Shown: positions 46,667 to 54,299 of the stretch, one piece after another
Layout: each line of letters starts with the position of its first letter
Position numbering within the stretch: position 1 is the stretch's first letter
Source of the DNA: Pseudoalteromonas rubra
GTDB taxonomy: Bacteria > Pseudomonadota > Gammaproteobacteria > Enterobacterales > Alteromonadaceae
DNA length: 64,000 nt
Assembly (NCBI RefSeq): GCF_000238295.3
Contig: NZ_AHCD03000044.1
Coordinates: forward strand, 806,001-870,000
Direction of reading: 5' to 3'
Notes under the pieces: model-generated
The model's database searches: none
What the model saw: the letters and a program-made list of their open reading frames with translations, nothing else
Told to the model about the DNA's origin: nothing
Made by a program: the position numbers and the translations under genes

Positions 46667-48679
46667 TTAGAGCGAGAGGTTATTGAGAATCTCGTCATCT
46701 ACGCCATTTGGCAGTGTCACTTTAAGCTTAGGTGTGCGCGCCATTTCGCGTTTAATCGCGAAGTTAGCTTCTTCGTTACGAGCCCAGCTACGACGTGCAA
46801 TACCATTGTTCACATCGAATAGCAGCATAGACTTCAGGCGACGCTCTGCATCGCTGCTGCCGTCCAGCACCATACCAAATCCACCATTGATCACTTCACC
46901 CCAGCCAACGCCACCGCCGTTGTGAATAGAAACCCAGGTTGCACCGCGGAAGCTGTCACCAATGACATTGTGAATGGCCATGTCTGCCGTGAAGCGGCTG
47001 CCGTCATAAATGTTCGAGGTTTCGCGGAATGGTGAATCAGTGCCACTCACATCGTGGTGGTCACGGCCCAACACAACCGGGCCAATCTCGCCGCGCTCGA
47101 TGGCATCGTTAAAGGCCTTGGCGATTTCCATACGGCCTTGTGCGTCGGCGTACAGAATACGCGCTTGTGAGCCAACAACCAGTTTGTTTTGCTTGGCATC
47201 TTTGATCCAGGTGATGTTGTCCTGCATCTGCTGCTGGATCTCTTCTGGAGATTCCGCCATGATCTTGTTCAGCACCTCTGCCGCGATGGCATCGGTTTTG
47301 TCCAGATCGGCCGGGTTGCCTGAAGCACAGACCCAACGGAATGGACCAAAGCCGTAGTCAAAGCACATTGGGCCCAAAATGTCCTGTACGTATGACGGAT
47401 ATTTAAAGTCGATGCCGTTTTCGGCCATCACGTCGCCACCGGCACGAGATGATTCGAGCAAGAAAGCATTGCCGTAGTCGAAGAAATACGTACCACGGGC
47501 AGTGTGCTTATTCACCGCATCAGCGTGACGCTTAAGCGTTGCCTGTACTTTTTCTTTGAAGACCTCAGGCTCTTCACGGATCAGTCTGTTTGACTCTTCA
47601 AAGCTGATGTCTGCCGGGTAATAACCGCCTGACCAGGGGTTATGTAGCGACGTCTGATCTGACCCCAGGTGAATGAAAATATTCTGCTCATAGAAGGTTT
47701 CCCAGACATCAACAATGTTGCCGATGTAGGCAATTGATACCACTTCTTCGTTTTCCTGTGCTGTTTTAACACGGGCAACCAGTTCATCCATGTTGTCGAT
47801 GAGCTCATCTACCCAGCCTTGCTGGTGACGTTTGGTGGCAGCAGCCGGGTTGACCTCGGCGCAGACGGTAATACAGTTCGCAATGTTACCCGCTTTTGGT
47901 TGCGCGCCACTCATGCCGCCCAGACCAGCTGTCAGGAAGATCTTACCTTTCGGGCTGTCGCCTTTTTCAAGGACTTTACGGAACGCGTTCATTACTGTGA
48001 TGGTGGTGCCATGAACAATACCCTGTGGGCCAATGTACATGAATGAACCTGCTGTCATCTGACCGTACTGAGTGACACCCAGTGCATTGAACTTCTCCCA
48101 GTCATCAGGCTTTGAGTAGTTCGGGATCATCATACCATTGGTAACGACCACGCGTGGTGCGTCTTCGCTTGACGGGAACAAGCCCATAGGGTGACCAGAG
48201 TAAATGTGCAGTGTCTGGTCGCTTTCCATCTCGCTCAGGTATTTCATGGCCAGTAGGTATTGAGCCCAGTTTTGGAATACCGCGCCGTTGCCACCGTAAG
48301 TGATCAGCTCTTCCGGGTGCTGAGCTACTGCCGGGTCCAGGTTGTTGTCGATCATCAGCATGATTGCAGCAGCTTGCTGACACTTAGCCGGGTAGTCGCT
48401 TACCGAGCGTGCTTTAAGTTCATAGTTAGGCTTAAAGCGGTACATGTAGATACGGCCAAAGCTTTTCAGTTCTTCGGCAAATTCAGCTGCCAGTTCCTGA
48501 TGCCACTCTTTCGGGAAATAGCGTAGCGCATTGCGCAGCGCCAGTTGCTTTTCGTCGGCTGATAAAATGTCTTTACGCTTCGGGGCGCGGTTGGCGTCAG
48601 CCGGGTAAGGTTTAGGCGCAGGCAACTCGCTGGGGATCCCTTGCTTAATTTGGTCCTGAAAACTCAGTGTGGTGGTCAT
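46667..48679 (-). CDS. hutU: urocanate hydratase, long form
   Basis: 670 residues; converts urocanate to imidazolonepropionate in histidine degradation. Conserved NAD-enzyme segments are seen: LITYGGNGAVFQNWAQYLL, IYSGHPMGLFPS, GPQGIVHGTTITVMNAF, LTAGLGGMSGAQPKAG and LGSDQTSLHNPW. Typical bacterial HutU has about 555-560 residues. This protein is about 110 longer, in the range of the eukaryotic UROC1-type enzyme, and carries an N-terminal extension beginning with TTTLSFQDQIKQGIPSELP. AGGGGA precedes the ATG, and 13 bp separate it from the hutH stop, so the two form an operon. Confidence 0.95.
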   Translation of the reverse strand: MTTTLSFQDQIKQGIPSELPAPKPYPADANRAPKRKDILSADEKQLALRNALRYFPKEWHQELAAEFAEELKSFGRIYMYRFKPNYELKARSVSDYPAKCQQAAAIMLMIDNNLDPAVAQHPEELITYGGNGAVFQNWAQYLLAMKYLSEMESDQTLHIYSGHPMGLFPSSEDAPRVVVTNGMMIPNYSKPDDWEKFNALGVTQYGQMTAGSFMYIGPQGIVHGTTITVMNAFRKVLEKGDSPKGKIFLTAGLGGMSGAQPKAGNIANCITVCAEVNPAAATKRHQQGWVDELIDNMDELVARVKTAQENEEVVSIAYIGNIVDVWETFYEQNIFIHLGSDQTSLHNPWSGGYYPADISFEESNRLIREEPEVFKEKVQATLKRHADAVNKHTARGTYFFDYGNAFLLESSRAGGDVMAENGIDFKYPSYVQDILGPMCFDYGFGPFRWVCASGNPADLDKTDAIAAEVLNKIMAESPEEIQQQMQDNITWIKDAKQNKLVVGSQARILYADAQGRMEIAKAFNDAIERGEIGPVVLGRDHHDVSGTDSPFRETSNIYDGSRFTADMAIHNVIGDSFRGATWVSIHNGGGVGWGEVINGGFGMVLDGSSDAERRLKSMLLFDVNNGIARRSWARNEEANFAIKREMARTPKLKVTLPNGVDDEILNNLSL

Positions 48680-48692
48680 TGTTATTTTCCCC

Positions 48693-50186
48693 TTAGTTAA
48701 CCGTAAATGCTTGTGACTTAACCAATGTTACCATGTGATCAATGTCTGGCTTAAGCAGTCTGTCTTCTTCAAGTTTGGCGACTTTGCTGCGGATCAGCGA
48801 AAAGTTTTCTTCGATCAGGTCTGAGCAGGTATTAGGGCGTCTGAACTCAATGGCCTGGGCTGCATACATCAGCTCAATGGCAAAGATTTTATCCAGGTTA
48901 CCCAGGATCTGGTTCAGTTTACGACCTGAAATACTACCCATAGATACGTGGTCTTCCTGGCCCATAGAGGTTGGTACACTGTCTGCCGATGGTGGGAAGC
49001 ACAGTGATTTGTTCTCGGTAACCAGGGCGGCGGTGGTATACTGCGGGATCATCATGCCCGAGTTGAGGCCGCCTGAGGTCGTTAATAAGCGCGGCAGACC
49101 GTGCAAGCCTTCAAGTAGCAAATAACAACGACGATCTGAGATGTTGCCCAGTTCCGCTGCGGCGATTGACGCGTAATCCAGTACCATGGCCAGAGGCTGA
49201 CCGTGGAAACTACCACCTGAGATGGCTTCTTCGCTGCTGATCACAATCGGGTTGTCCGTGACTGAGTTCATTTCAATCTCAGCCAGCTCTTTTAGGTGAT
49301 TGTAGGCGTTACGAGACGCACCATGTACCTGTGGAATACAGCGTAGTGAGTACGGGTCCTGTACGCGGTCACATTCTTCGTGGTCCGCCATATTCTGAGA
49401 ATCTTTAAAGAAGCGGCGCATGCGCTTGGCCACTTCCAGGTTACCAGCGAAAGCTCGGATCTGGTGCAGCTCTTCTCGGAATGGCGACTGACTGCCCTGC
49501 ATGCCTTCAATACTCATGGCACCGGCCAGATCTGCCAGGTCCAGCAAATAGCGCATTTTCGTAAGCGCTGTGATGGCATGTGACAGGATAAACTGAGTAC
49601 CATTGATCAGGGCCAGACCTTCTTTCGCGTGCAGCTCCATTGGTTCAAGGCCGTGTTCTTTCAGCGCTTCGGCAGCCGGGACGATTTGGTCTCCCTTCCA
49701 GAATTCACCTTCGCCCAGCAAAGGCAGGAATAAGTGAGACAGAGGCGCAAGGTCGCCTGATGCGCCTACCGAGCCTTGCTCTGGTACGACTGGGATCAGG
49801 TCCAGCTCAATGAACTTTAGCATCCGCTCAACGGTTTCCAGACGGATACCTGAGAAACCCTGGCTCAGTGCATGGACCTTGGTGATCAGCATGAGTTTAG
49901 AGATAGGCTTAGCAATTGGTTCGCCAACCCCAACCGCATGGGTGATAAGCAGGTTTTTTTGTAGCAGATTGGTTTCTTCTGGTGAGATTTGCGTGTCGCA
50001 CAGCGGGCCAAAGCCTGTGTTAATACCGTACACGGCCTCGTCGGAAGCGGCCATCACGTCAACATTGCTACGGCTGGTGTTGATTTTATCCAGCGCTTCC
50101 TGACACAGCTCGGCTTTAATGCTGCCATCGGCAATGCCGTTGACTGTGTCCAGGTCCAGACGATCGATACCATATCTAAACGTCAT
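48693..50186 (-). CDS. hutH: histidine ammonia-lyase
   Basis: 497 residues; deaminates histidine to urocanate, the first step of the Hut pathway. The Ala-Ser-Gly of the self-formed MIO electrophile is in GASGDLAPLSH near residue 144. The active-site Tyr lies in YGINTGFGPL, and the conserved VTDNPIVI and SADSVPTSMGQEDHVSM are present. The length is typical. GGAG precedes the ATG. It is the first gene of the hutH-hutU unit, divergent from a LysR-type regulator 153 bp away. Confidence 0.96.
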   Translation of the reverse strand: MTFRYGIDRLDLDTVNGIADGSIKAELCQEALDKINTSRSNVDVMAASDEAVYGINTGFGPLCDTQISPEETNLLQKNLLITHAVGVGEPIAKPISKLMLITKVHALSQGFSGIRLETVERMLKFIELDLIPVVPEQGSVGASGDLAPLSHLFLPLLGEGEFWKGDQIVPAAEALKEHGLEPMELHAKEGLALINGTQFILSHAITALTKMRYLLDLADLAGAMSIEGMQGSQSPFREELHQIRAFAGNLEVAKRMRRFFKDSQNMADHEECDRVQDPYSLRCIPQVHGASRNAYNHLKELAEIEMNSVTDNPIVISSEEAISGGSFHGQPLAMVLDYASIAAAELGNISDRRCYLLLEGLHGLPRLLTTSGGLNSGMMIPQYTTAALVTENKSLCFPPSADSVPTSMGQEDHVSMGSISGRKLNQILGNLDKIFAIELMYAAQAIEFRRPNTCSDLIEENFSLIRSKVAKLEEDRLLKPDIDHMVTLVKSQAFTVN

Positions 50187-50297
50187 TTTATTCTCCTAAA
50201 TATCATCTTGTTACATGCAGATGTTGTTTTTATCCCGCAATCCTAACTTGCTGTGGTAGTTTTATAAATGCATAATTATCGTAATTCATTCCGGTAT

Positions 50298-50321
50298 TAT
50301 CGAACTAAAAAGTATCGAACT
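50298..50321. promoter_or_regulatory. direct repeat between hutH and LysR gene, possible operator
   Basis: TATCGAACT occurs at 50298-50306 and 50313-50321, with a 15-bp period; a related ATTATCG lies just upstream at 50275-50281. The location in the divergent promoter region suggests a binding site for the LysR-type regulator, although the spacing is not the classic inverted T-N11-A. Confidence 0.4.
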
Positions 50322-50339
50322 CAATGAGGTGGGTATTTA

Positions 50340-51260
50340 ATGCAGGTACAAGACGTTGATTTAAGGTTACTGCGGATCTTTGTCGCCATTGTGGAATGTG
50401 GTGGTTTGTCGGCCGCAGAGTCGCGCCTGAATATAGGTCGTTCAACCATTAGTTCGCATCTGTCGGACCTGGAAGTTCGTTTGGGTCTGAAACTATGCAA
50501 ACGCGGGCGCAGCGGTTTTGAGCTGACCGAGCCGGGCAGGGTGACCTATCAGGCATCTTTAGAGTTGTTACAGCAATGCGAAGCGTTTGCCAGCACAGTG
50601 GCCAGCTCTAAAAACGAACTTTCAGGGCGGGTGACCATTGCCACCATAGATACTATGGTCAGCGACCCCCGTTGCGGCGTGGCACGGGCCATTTCTGCAC
50701 TCAAGGCGCGCGGGGGCAATATTCAGTTTGATATCCATGTCTGTGAAGCCCGCGAAGTCGAAACTTCTGTGGTGAACGGGCGCTCTCTGGTTGGACTGGG
50801 CGTAAGTCGCCATCAGCTGCGTGGCCTGGATTATTACCCACTGCACAATGAGTACAATTATTTATATTGTGCGCAGGGGCATCCGCTGTTCGAACTGCTG
50901 GATGGGAATGTGGCCAAAAGCGACAGTGCAAAATTAGAGGCATTACTTGCCGAAGCTGAGGTGATCACCAGTAACTACCTGCGCGATAAAGAAGTGCGCA
51001 ACGATGGCCTCAACTATCAAAACAGCGCCATTGCCTATCATGACGAAGGCATTGCTCACCTAATTCTCTCCGGCGAGTTTATCGGCTACCTGCCCGAGCA
51101 CTACGCCAGCTACTGGGTTGATAAAGGCATATTCAGAGCCATACAGCCAGAAAAATACGCCTATCAGATCCCGGTGATGCTGATCACGTCAAAAAGCAAT
51201 ACGGCATCGCCGTTAGCCGAGGCGTTAATTGAAGAGATAAAGCGGGTACATGCAAATTAG
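50340..51260 (+). CDS. LysR-type transcriptional regulator
   Basis: 306 residues. The N-terminal winged helix-turn-helix (RLLRIFVAIVECGGLSAAES, RLNIGRSTISSHLSDLE) and the C-terminal substrate-binding domain follow the LysR layout. It is divergent from hutH. In many gammaproteobacteria hut genes are controlled by the GntR-type HutC; here the adjacent regulator is LysR-type, so it may replace HutC, or regulate only itself. The start ATG is at 50340, preceded by a weak AGGTGGG. Confidence 0.88.
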   Translation: MQVQDVDLRLLRIFVAIVECGGLSAAESRLNIGRSTISSHLSDLEVRLGLKLCKRGRSGFELTEPGRVTYQASLELLQQCEAFASTVASSKNELSGRVTIATIDTMVSDPRCGVARAISALKARGGNIQFDIHVCEAREVETSVVNGRSLVGLGVSRHQLRGLDYYPLHNEYNYLYCAQGHPLFELLDGNVAKSDSAKLEALLAEAEVITSNYLRDKEVRNDGLNYQNSAIAYHDEGIAHLILSGEFIGYLPEHYASYWVDKGIFRAIQPEKYAYQIPVMLITSKSNTASPLAEALIEEIKRVHAN

Positions 51261-51270
51261 CATGGTGTAC

Positions 51271-51303
51271 AAAAAACAATGCCAGTCAGTTTTGCTGACT
51301 GGC
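51271..51303 (-). terminator. intrinsic terminator of the XRE/GYKPPRA operon
   Basis: On the minus strand, GCCAGTCAG, loop CAAAA, CTGACTGGC, then ATTGTTTTTT: a 9-bp perfect stem and a clear T-run. It lies 28 bp past the membrane-protein stop and is well placed to end the three-gene minus strand transcript. Confidence 0.8.
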
Positions 51304-51331
51304 ATCAGGTGATTGAATGTTTTAATCTGAT

Positions 51332-51931
51332 TTAAGATGCGCGGGAAGCCTGAGTGCCATCCTCTCTTGCGGACAGGATCATCATGGTCAGCAGTGCGCC
51401 ACAACAGATTGCATATGCAATATAAATGAACACTTCGAAATTATCATAGATGACTGTCCAAGATCTCATTTCAAAATAGGACCAGGCAATGTTCTCAAGT
51501 AATGCAAGCATGTTAATCAAGCACATATAGAGAAAGATCCAATGAAAAATACCGTCAAAGTGGGTTAACTCTATTTGCTTGGATTTTGAAAGTATTCGAG
51601 AAATCTGCACTCTAAAAATTAAGGCTGTTGCCGTTAATAAATTAAGTAAAAATTGGACTCCGTAAACAATAGTGCCCTGTAGTAACTTGTTTTCTGAAGG
51701 GGTAATTACGTCTACTACACCTGCTTCAAAAATAACATAGCTGATTCCCGTTCCAGCTAAAATAAAACCGGAAATATGAGTTACATTGACTTCCTGTTTA
51801 AGGACGCCATACAGTGTGCTTAGTAATAATAAGGTCACATATAATGTGGTTGCAATGCTGATGTCCCATATATGAATGTATAAAAAAGCCAGTGAAGCAA
51901 TGCTTAGTAAGATCAAATTTGAGAGTTTCAT
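51332..51931 (-). CDS. integral membrane protein, unknown
   Basis: 199 residues with about five or six membrane helices: LSNLILLSIASLAFLYIHIW, ISIATTLYVTLLLLSTLYG, HISGFILAGTGISYVIFEAG, LLNLLTATALIFRVQI, FHWIFLYMCLINMLALL and the C-terminal YIAYAICCGALLTMMIL. No transporter or enzyme motif is seen. It starts 3 bp after the stop of the GYKPPRA-repeat gene and ends before a strong terminator, so it is the last gene of that operon. Its role is likely tied to the repeat protein, for example export, immunity or sensing (inference). Confidence 0.72.
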   Translation of the reverse strand: MKLSNLILLSIASLAFLYIHIWDISIATTLYVTLLLLSTLYGVLKQEVNVTHISGFILAGTGISYVIFEAGVVDVITPSENKLLQGTIVYGVQFLLNLLTATALIFRVQISRILSKSKQIELTHFDGIFHWIFLYMCLINMLALLENIAWSYFEMRSWTVIYDNFEVFIYIAYAICCGALLTMMILSAREDGTQASRAS

Positions 51932-51934
51932 TTC

Positions 51935-52519
51935 CTAACCTTGATTAATCTTTTTTGGAGGGGTAGGTTCATCATCAATTTCATATCGAGCTGCTCTTGG
52001 CGGTTTATAGCCCGTTGTGCCTCCGGATATATAAGTGCAAATATCAGTCTTTATTCTTTTTGAATTTAGGCCATTTTTTGAATAGTCAGGCTTGGTGTCT
52101 TTCAATAAGCTAGCAACTTTGGCTCTGGGTGGCTTATATCCTGTACTGCCAGATATTGAGCTGCATGTGCGCTTAGAAAGCTTATGTATATTTTCTGTTT
52201 TAAGCGAAGACACCTGATATATACCTGCTGTCATAGAGCGAGGTGGTTTCTTCGCTGTAGTTCCACCCATTACTCCCATACTTAAATCTTCAGAAAGAAC
52301 TTGCACGGCATTAACCTCACAAGCTTCAGGCCTGACCGGCTTATAAGGCCCTTTAGAACTTGGTTTATCAGACCGGTAGGGTCCGCAGCCCGTGACCAAC
52401 AGTCCTTGCCCACCAGATAAACACTTATTATTACTCAGGCCTCGACTCATTTTCCGGTCAGTTAGTTTTACCAGAGAAGCCAATTTAGTTAGAAGTGTGA
52501 GTGGGCGTATCTTTTTCAT
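51935..52519 (-). CDS. GYKPPRA-repeat protein, possible multi-core peptide precursor
   Basis: 194 residues, no known family. It contains three to four repeats of a Gly-rich turn then a basic-proline block: GGTTAKKPPRS (about 85-95), SGSTGYKPPRA (123-133) and SGGTTGYKPPRA (165-176), with looser forms GPYRSDKP and GPYKPVRP at 46-64. Each block is preceded by a Cys (TCSSISG, ICTYISG) and a Lys/Leu/Ser-rich spacer of about 25-30 residues. The protein opens with MKKIRPLTLLTKLASLVK and a GG at LSGG (residues 36-37). The layout resembles alternating leader and core segments, but this is inference; a structural repeat protein is equally possible. The ATG overlaps the XRE stop (ATGA). Confidence 0.68.
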   Translation of the reverse strand: MKKIRPLTLLTKLASLVKLTDRKMSRGLSNNKCLSGGQGLLVTGCGPYRSDKPSSKGPYKPVRPEACEVNAVQVLSEDLSMGVMGGTTAKKPPRSMTAGIYQVSSLKTENIHKLSKRTCSSISGSTGYKPPRAKVASLLKDTKPDYSKNGLNSKRIKTDICTYISGGTTGYKPPRAARYEIDDEPTPPKKINQG

Positions 52520-52815
52520 TTTTCGTCATCCTGTAACTTTGACGCATCATGGCGGTTTAAACTGCCACTAATTTGTCTGATTTCATTGAGTAAAGATCGC
52601 GTATCTATTTTGCATAGCATCAGCCAGCGAAAAAGCTGCTTGGATTTGATGTCACTGACACCCTGCTCATAGTTACTGATTGTCTTACGGTCGCACTCTA
52701 ACTTTTTGGCCATCAGCTCCTGGGATATGCCGGCGTTTTTCCTCATTGCCTTTAAATCATCGCCATCAATCACGTCCTTTTTTCCTTTTTTATTGTAATG
52801 CGGAGACTTTTCCAC
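52516..52815 (-). CDS. XRE-family transcriptional regulator
   Basis: 99 residues with a Cro/C1-type helix-turn-helix: LKAMRKNAGISQELMAKKLE and CDRKTISNYEQGVSDIKSKQ. The tail (LLNEIRQISGSLNRHDASKL) is short and polar. Its TGA overlaps the next gene's ATG, so translation is coupled to the GYKPPRA-repeat protein. It is divergent from a second XRE-type gene at 53125 with 309 bp between them that carry several palindromes, possible operators. Confidence 0.88.
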   Translation of the reverse strand: MEKSPHYNKKGKKDVIDGDDLKAMRKNAGISQELMAKKLECDRKTISNYEQGVSDIKSKQLFRWLMLCKIDTRSLLNEIRQISGSLNRHDASKLQDDEK

Positions 52816-52892
52816 ATTCGAACGAACATAATCTTAACAAGAAAGTCGCAATGTTAATACAAAAAGGGAACATGTCAAACTGACGCAAGTTA

Positions 52893-52924
52893 GAGATATC
52901 AAGTTATCTCGTTGCAATAGCAAC
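52893..52924. promoter_or_regulatory. two adjacent inverted repeats, possible XRE operators
   Basis: GAGATA-TCAAGT-TATCTC (52893-52910) is directly followed by GTTGC-AATA-GCAAC (52911-52924). Both sit about 80-110 bp upstream of the XRE gene start at 52815. Symmetric sites of this size are typical of Cro/C1-type repressors. Confidence 0.45.
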
Positions 52925-53030
52925 ACTAACAGCCGTGCGGGACTGTGAGTTACACGATATTTCTTAACGTTAAAAAGGTCAACAGGGCGTTTACATTAGT
53001 TGCGATTTTTCTGACAGTCGAAACCAAGAA

Positions 53031-53098
53031 TACACCTGAAACGGTATTTGTCAGGTGTACTCTTTTAATAAATCAGGTCAGCATTTGGGCAAGCTGAC
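53031..53098 (+). promoter_or_regulatory. two hairpins in the leader of the second XRE gene
   Basis: TACACCTGA (53031) pairs with TCAGGTGTA (53051), a 9-bp stem followed by CTCTTTTAAT; then GTCAGC (53077) pairs with GCTGAC (53093). Both lie within 95 bp upstream of the XRE start at 53125. They may be an attenuator, operators, or a terminator of an upstream transcript. Confidence 0.4.
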
Positions 53099-53124
53099 AT
53101 ACAAACGTGTAAAAGGATTAGGCG

Positions 53125-53436
53125 ATGAAAAATGATGCGTTTGCCAGGAAACAGCGGATTGATAAACTGATGAGGCGATTGCAACGCAACCTGCGGCAAT
53201 TAAGGTATAAAAATAAGCTCTCGCAGGCGCAACTGGCTGCCAAGCTGAATGTTGACCAGTCTACTATCAGCAACTTTGAGTCAGGCCGCTCAGTGATGAC
53301 CATAGAGCAGGTATATGAGTTATATTTACTGTTTGGCGATGACTTTTCCTGCCCCGATATACTGTTTGCACAACGTGACGCCGACGAAAAGGGTAATCTG
53401 GAGTGTAATCAGGAGGTTAGTTACCTGTCAGAATGA
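53125..53436 (+). CDS. XRE-family transcriptional regulator (second)
   Basis: 103 residues. The helix-turn-helix reads LRYKNKLSQAQLAAKLNVDQ then STISNFESGRSVMTIEQ. It has a basic N-terminus (RIDKLMRRLQRNLRQ) and a short C-terminal tail, suggesting dimerisation outside a ligand domain. Divergent from the XRE/GYKPPRA operon on one side, and converging on the GG-leader peptide genes on the other (139 bp from its stop to theirs). It may control either. Confidence 0.85.
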   Translation: MKNDAFARKQRIDKLMRRLQRNLRQLRYKNKLSQAQLAAKLNVDQSTISNFESGRSVMTIEQVYELYLLFGDDFSCPDILFAQRDADEKGNLECNQEVSYLSE

Positions 53437-53574
53437 GTAAATCGTTAAGTGAACCGCTTTAGTGTGTGATTAAAGTGAAAACCAAACCTTAATCGGGTTT
53501 TCACTGTTCTATTCGTATGCCAGGGCACCTATTGGGCGAGAAGCAAACTCAATCTATGATTGTGCCACAGGCAA

Positions 53575-53787
53575 CTAACAAAAGGACGAAAGACAACACA
53601 CTGTCTCTACATTTTCAGTATAGTTATGATAGTCACAGTGTTTTCCATGGTAGGTTAAGGGGCAATAGAAGCTAGTGACCAGATCCGTATTCATACCACC
53701 CGCAATGGCTGGTGTTGCATTATTTGGAAGTTTTGAACTATCGGCCCTTAGAGACTTAAGACTTCTTTTCTTGAATGATAATTTCAC
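53575..53787 (-). CDS. GG-leader Cys-rich peptide (putative RiPP/bacteriocin precursor), copy A
   Basis: 70 residues. The first 31 form a basic leader (VKLSFKKRSLKSLRADSS, GTG start read as Met) ending in ATPAIAGG, a double-glycine processing motif as recognised by C39-peptidase ABC exporters. The 39-residue tail has five Cys: FYCP, KHCD, VCCL and SFC at the end. AAGGA lies 8 nt upstream of the GTG. Nearly the same leader occurs in the gene at 53955-54161, with different tail. No modification enzyme or exporter is present within the window beside it, so maturation is inferred. Confidence 0.72.
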   Translation of the reverse strand: MKLSFKKRSLKSLRADSSKLPNNATPAIAGGMNTDLVTSFYCPLTYHGKHCDYHNYTENVETVCCLSSFC

Positions 53788-53954
53788 TAAACTAATCCTT
53801 TTTAATTCATACTCGAATAACCCGAATGATTCTCAGTTATTCAATAAGCTTATCTTCAATAATAGATTCATGATGCCATACGTAAAAACCAGACCGCAGT
53901 CTGGTTTTATGGCTGGAACGACTGACATATCAGGCGTTCATCTGGAGCCTGTAA

Positions 53955-54161
53955 CTAGCACCAGGCAGAGCCACAACATTCAGTCGCCTGATCATTTGAG
54001 TGCCTGTTGCTGTCGCAATTGTGCACTGCATAGGTGAAGCAGTGATTTGAGCAGTAGTCTGTCAAGCGGCCGCCTGCTACAGCTGGTGTTGCATCATTTG
54101 GTAGTTTTTTATTATCAGCGCTGAGAGACTTGAAGCTTTTCTTCTTTAAACCTAATTTCAT
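53955..54161 (-). CDS. GG-leader Cys-rich peptide (putative RiPP/bacteriocin precursor), copy B
   Basis: 68 residues, leader MKLGLKKKSFKSLSADNKK followed by LPNDATPAVAGG. The tail of 37 residues has six Cys: DYCS, NHCF, HNCD, ECCG and the final SAWC. Relative to copy A, the leader is identical or similar at most positions while the tail keeps HxCD, a CC pair three residues before a final -S-x-(F/W)-C, and little else. AAAGGA precedes the ATG. The + strand frame over this pair is an antisense shadow. Confidence 0.75.
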   Translation of the reverse strand: MKLGLKKKSFKSLSADNKKLPNDATPAVAGGRLTDYCSNHCFTYAVHNCDSNRHSNDQATECCGSAWC

Positions 54162-54299
54162 TATAATATTCCTTTAAATTTTTTGTTAAATATGCTCGTT
54201 GAGCGTAATGAATTTAATATATCTCAAGTTTAAATGTCAACACTTTGTTTTTAAGGTTTTTTTAGTGTAAATTTCTTCCCATATATTGCTTGTGGTTTA

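Noticed and set aside
53675..54037. 120-residue + strand frame across the two peptide genes
   Set aside because: It is antisense to peptide genes that have good ribosome sites and paralogous leaders, and it has no ribosome site or family pattern.
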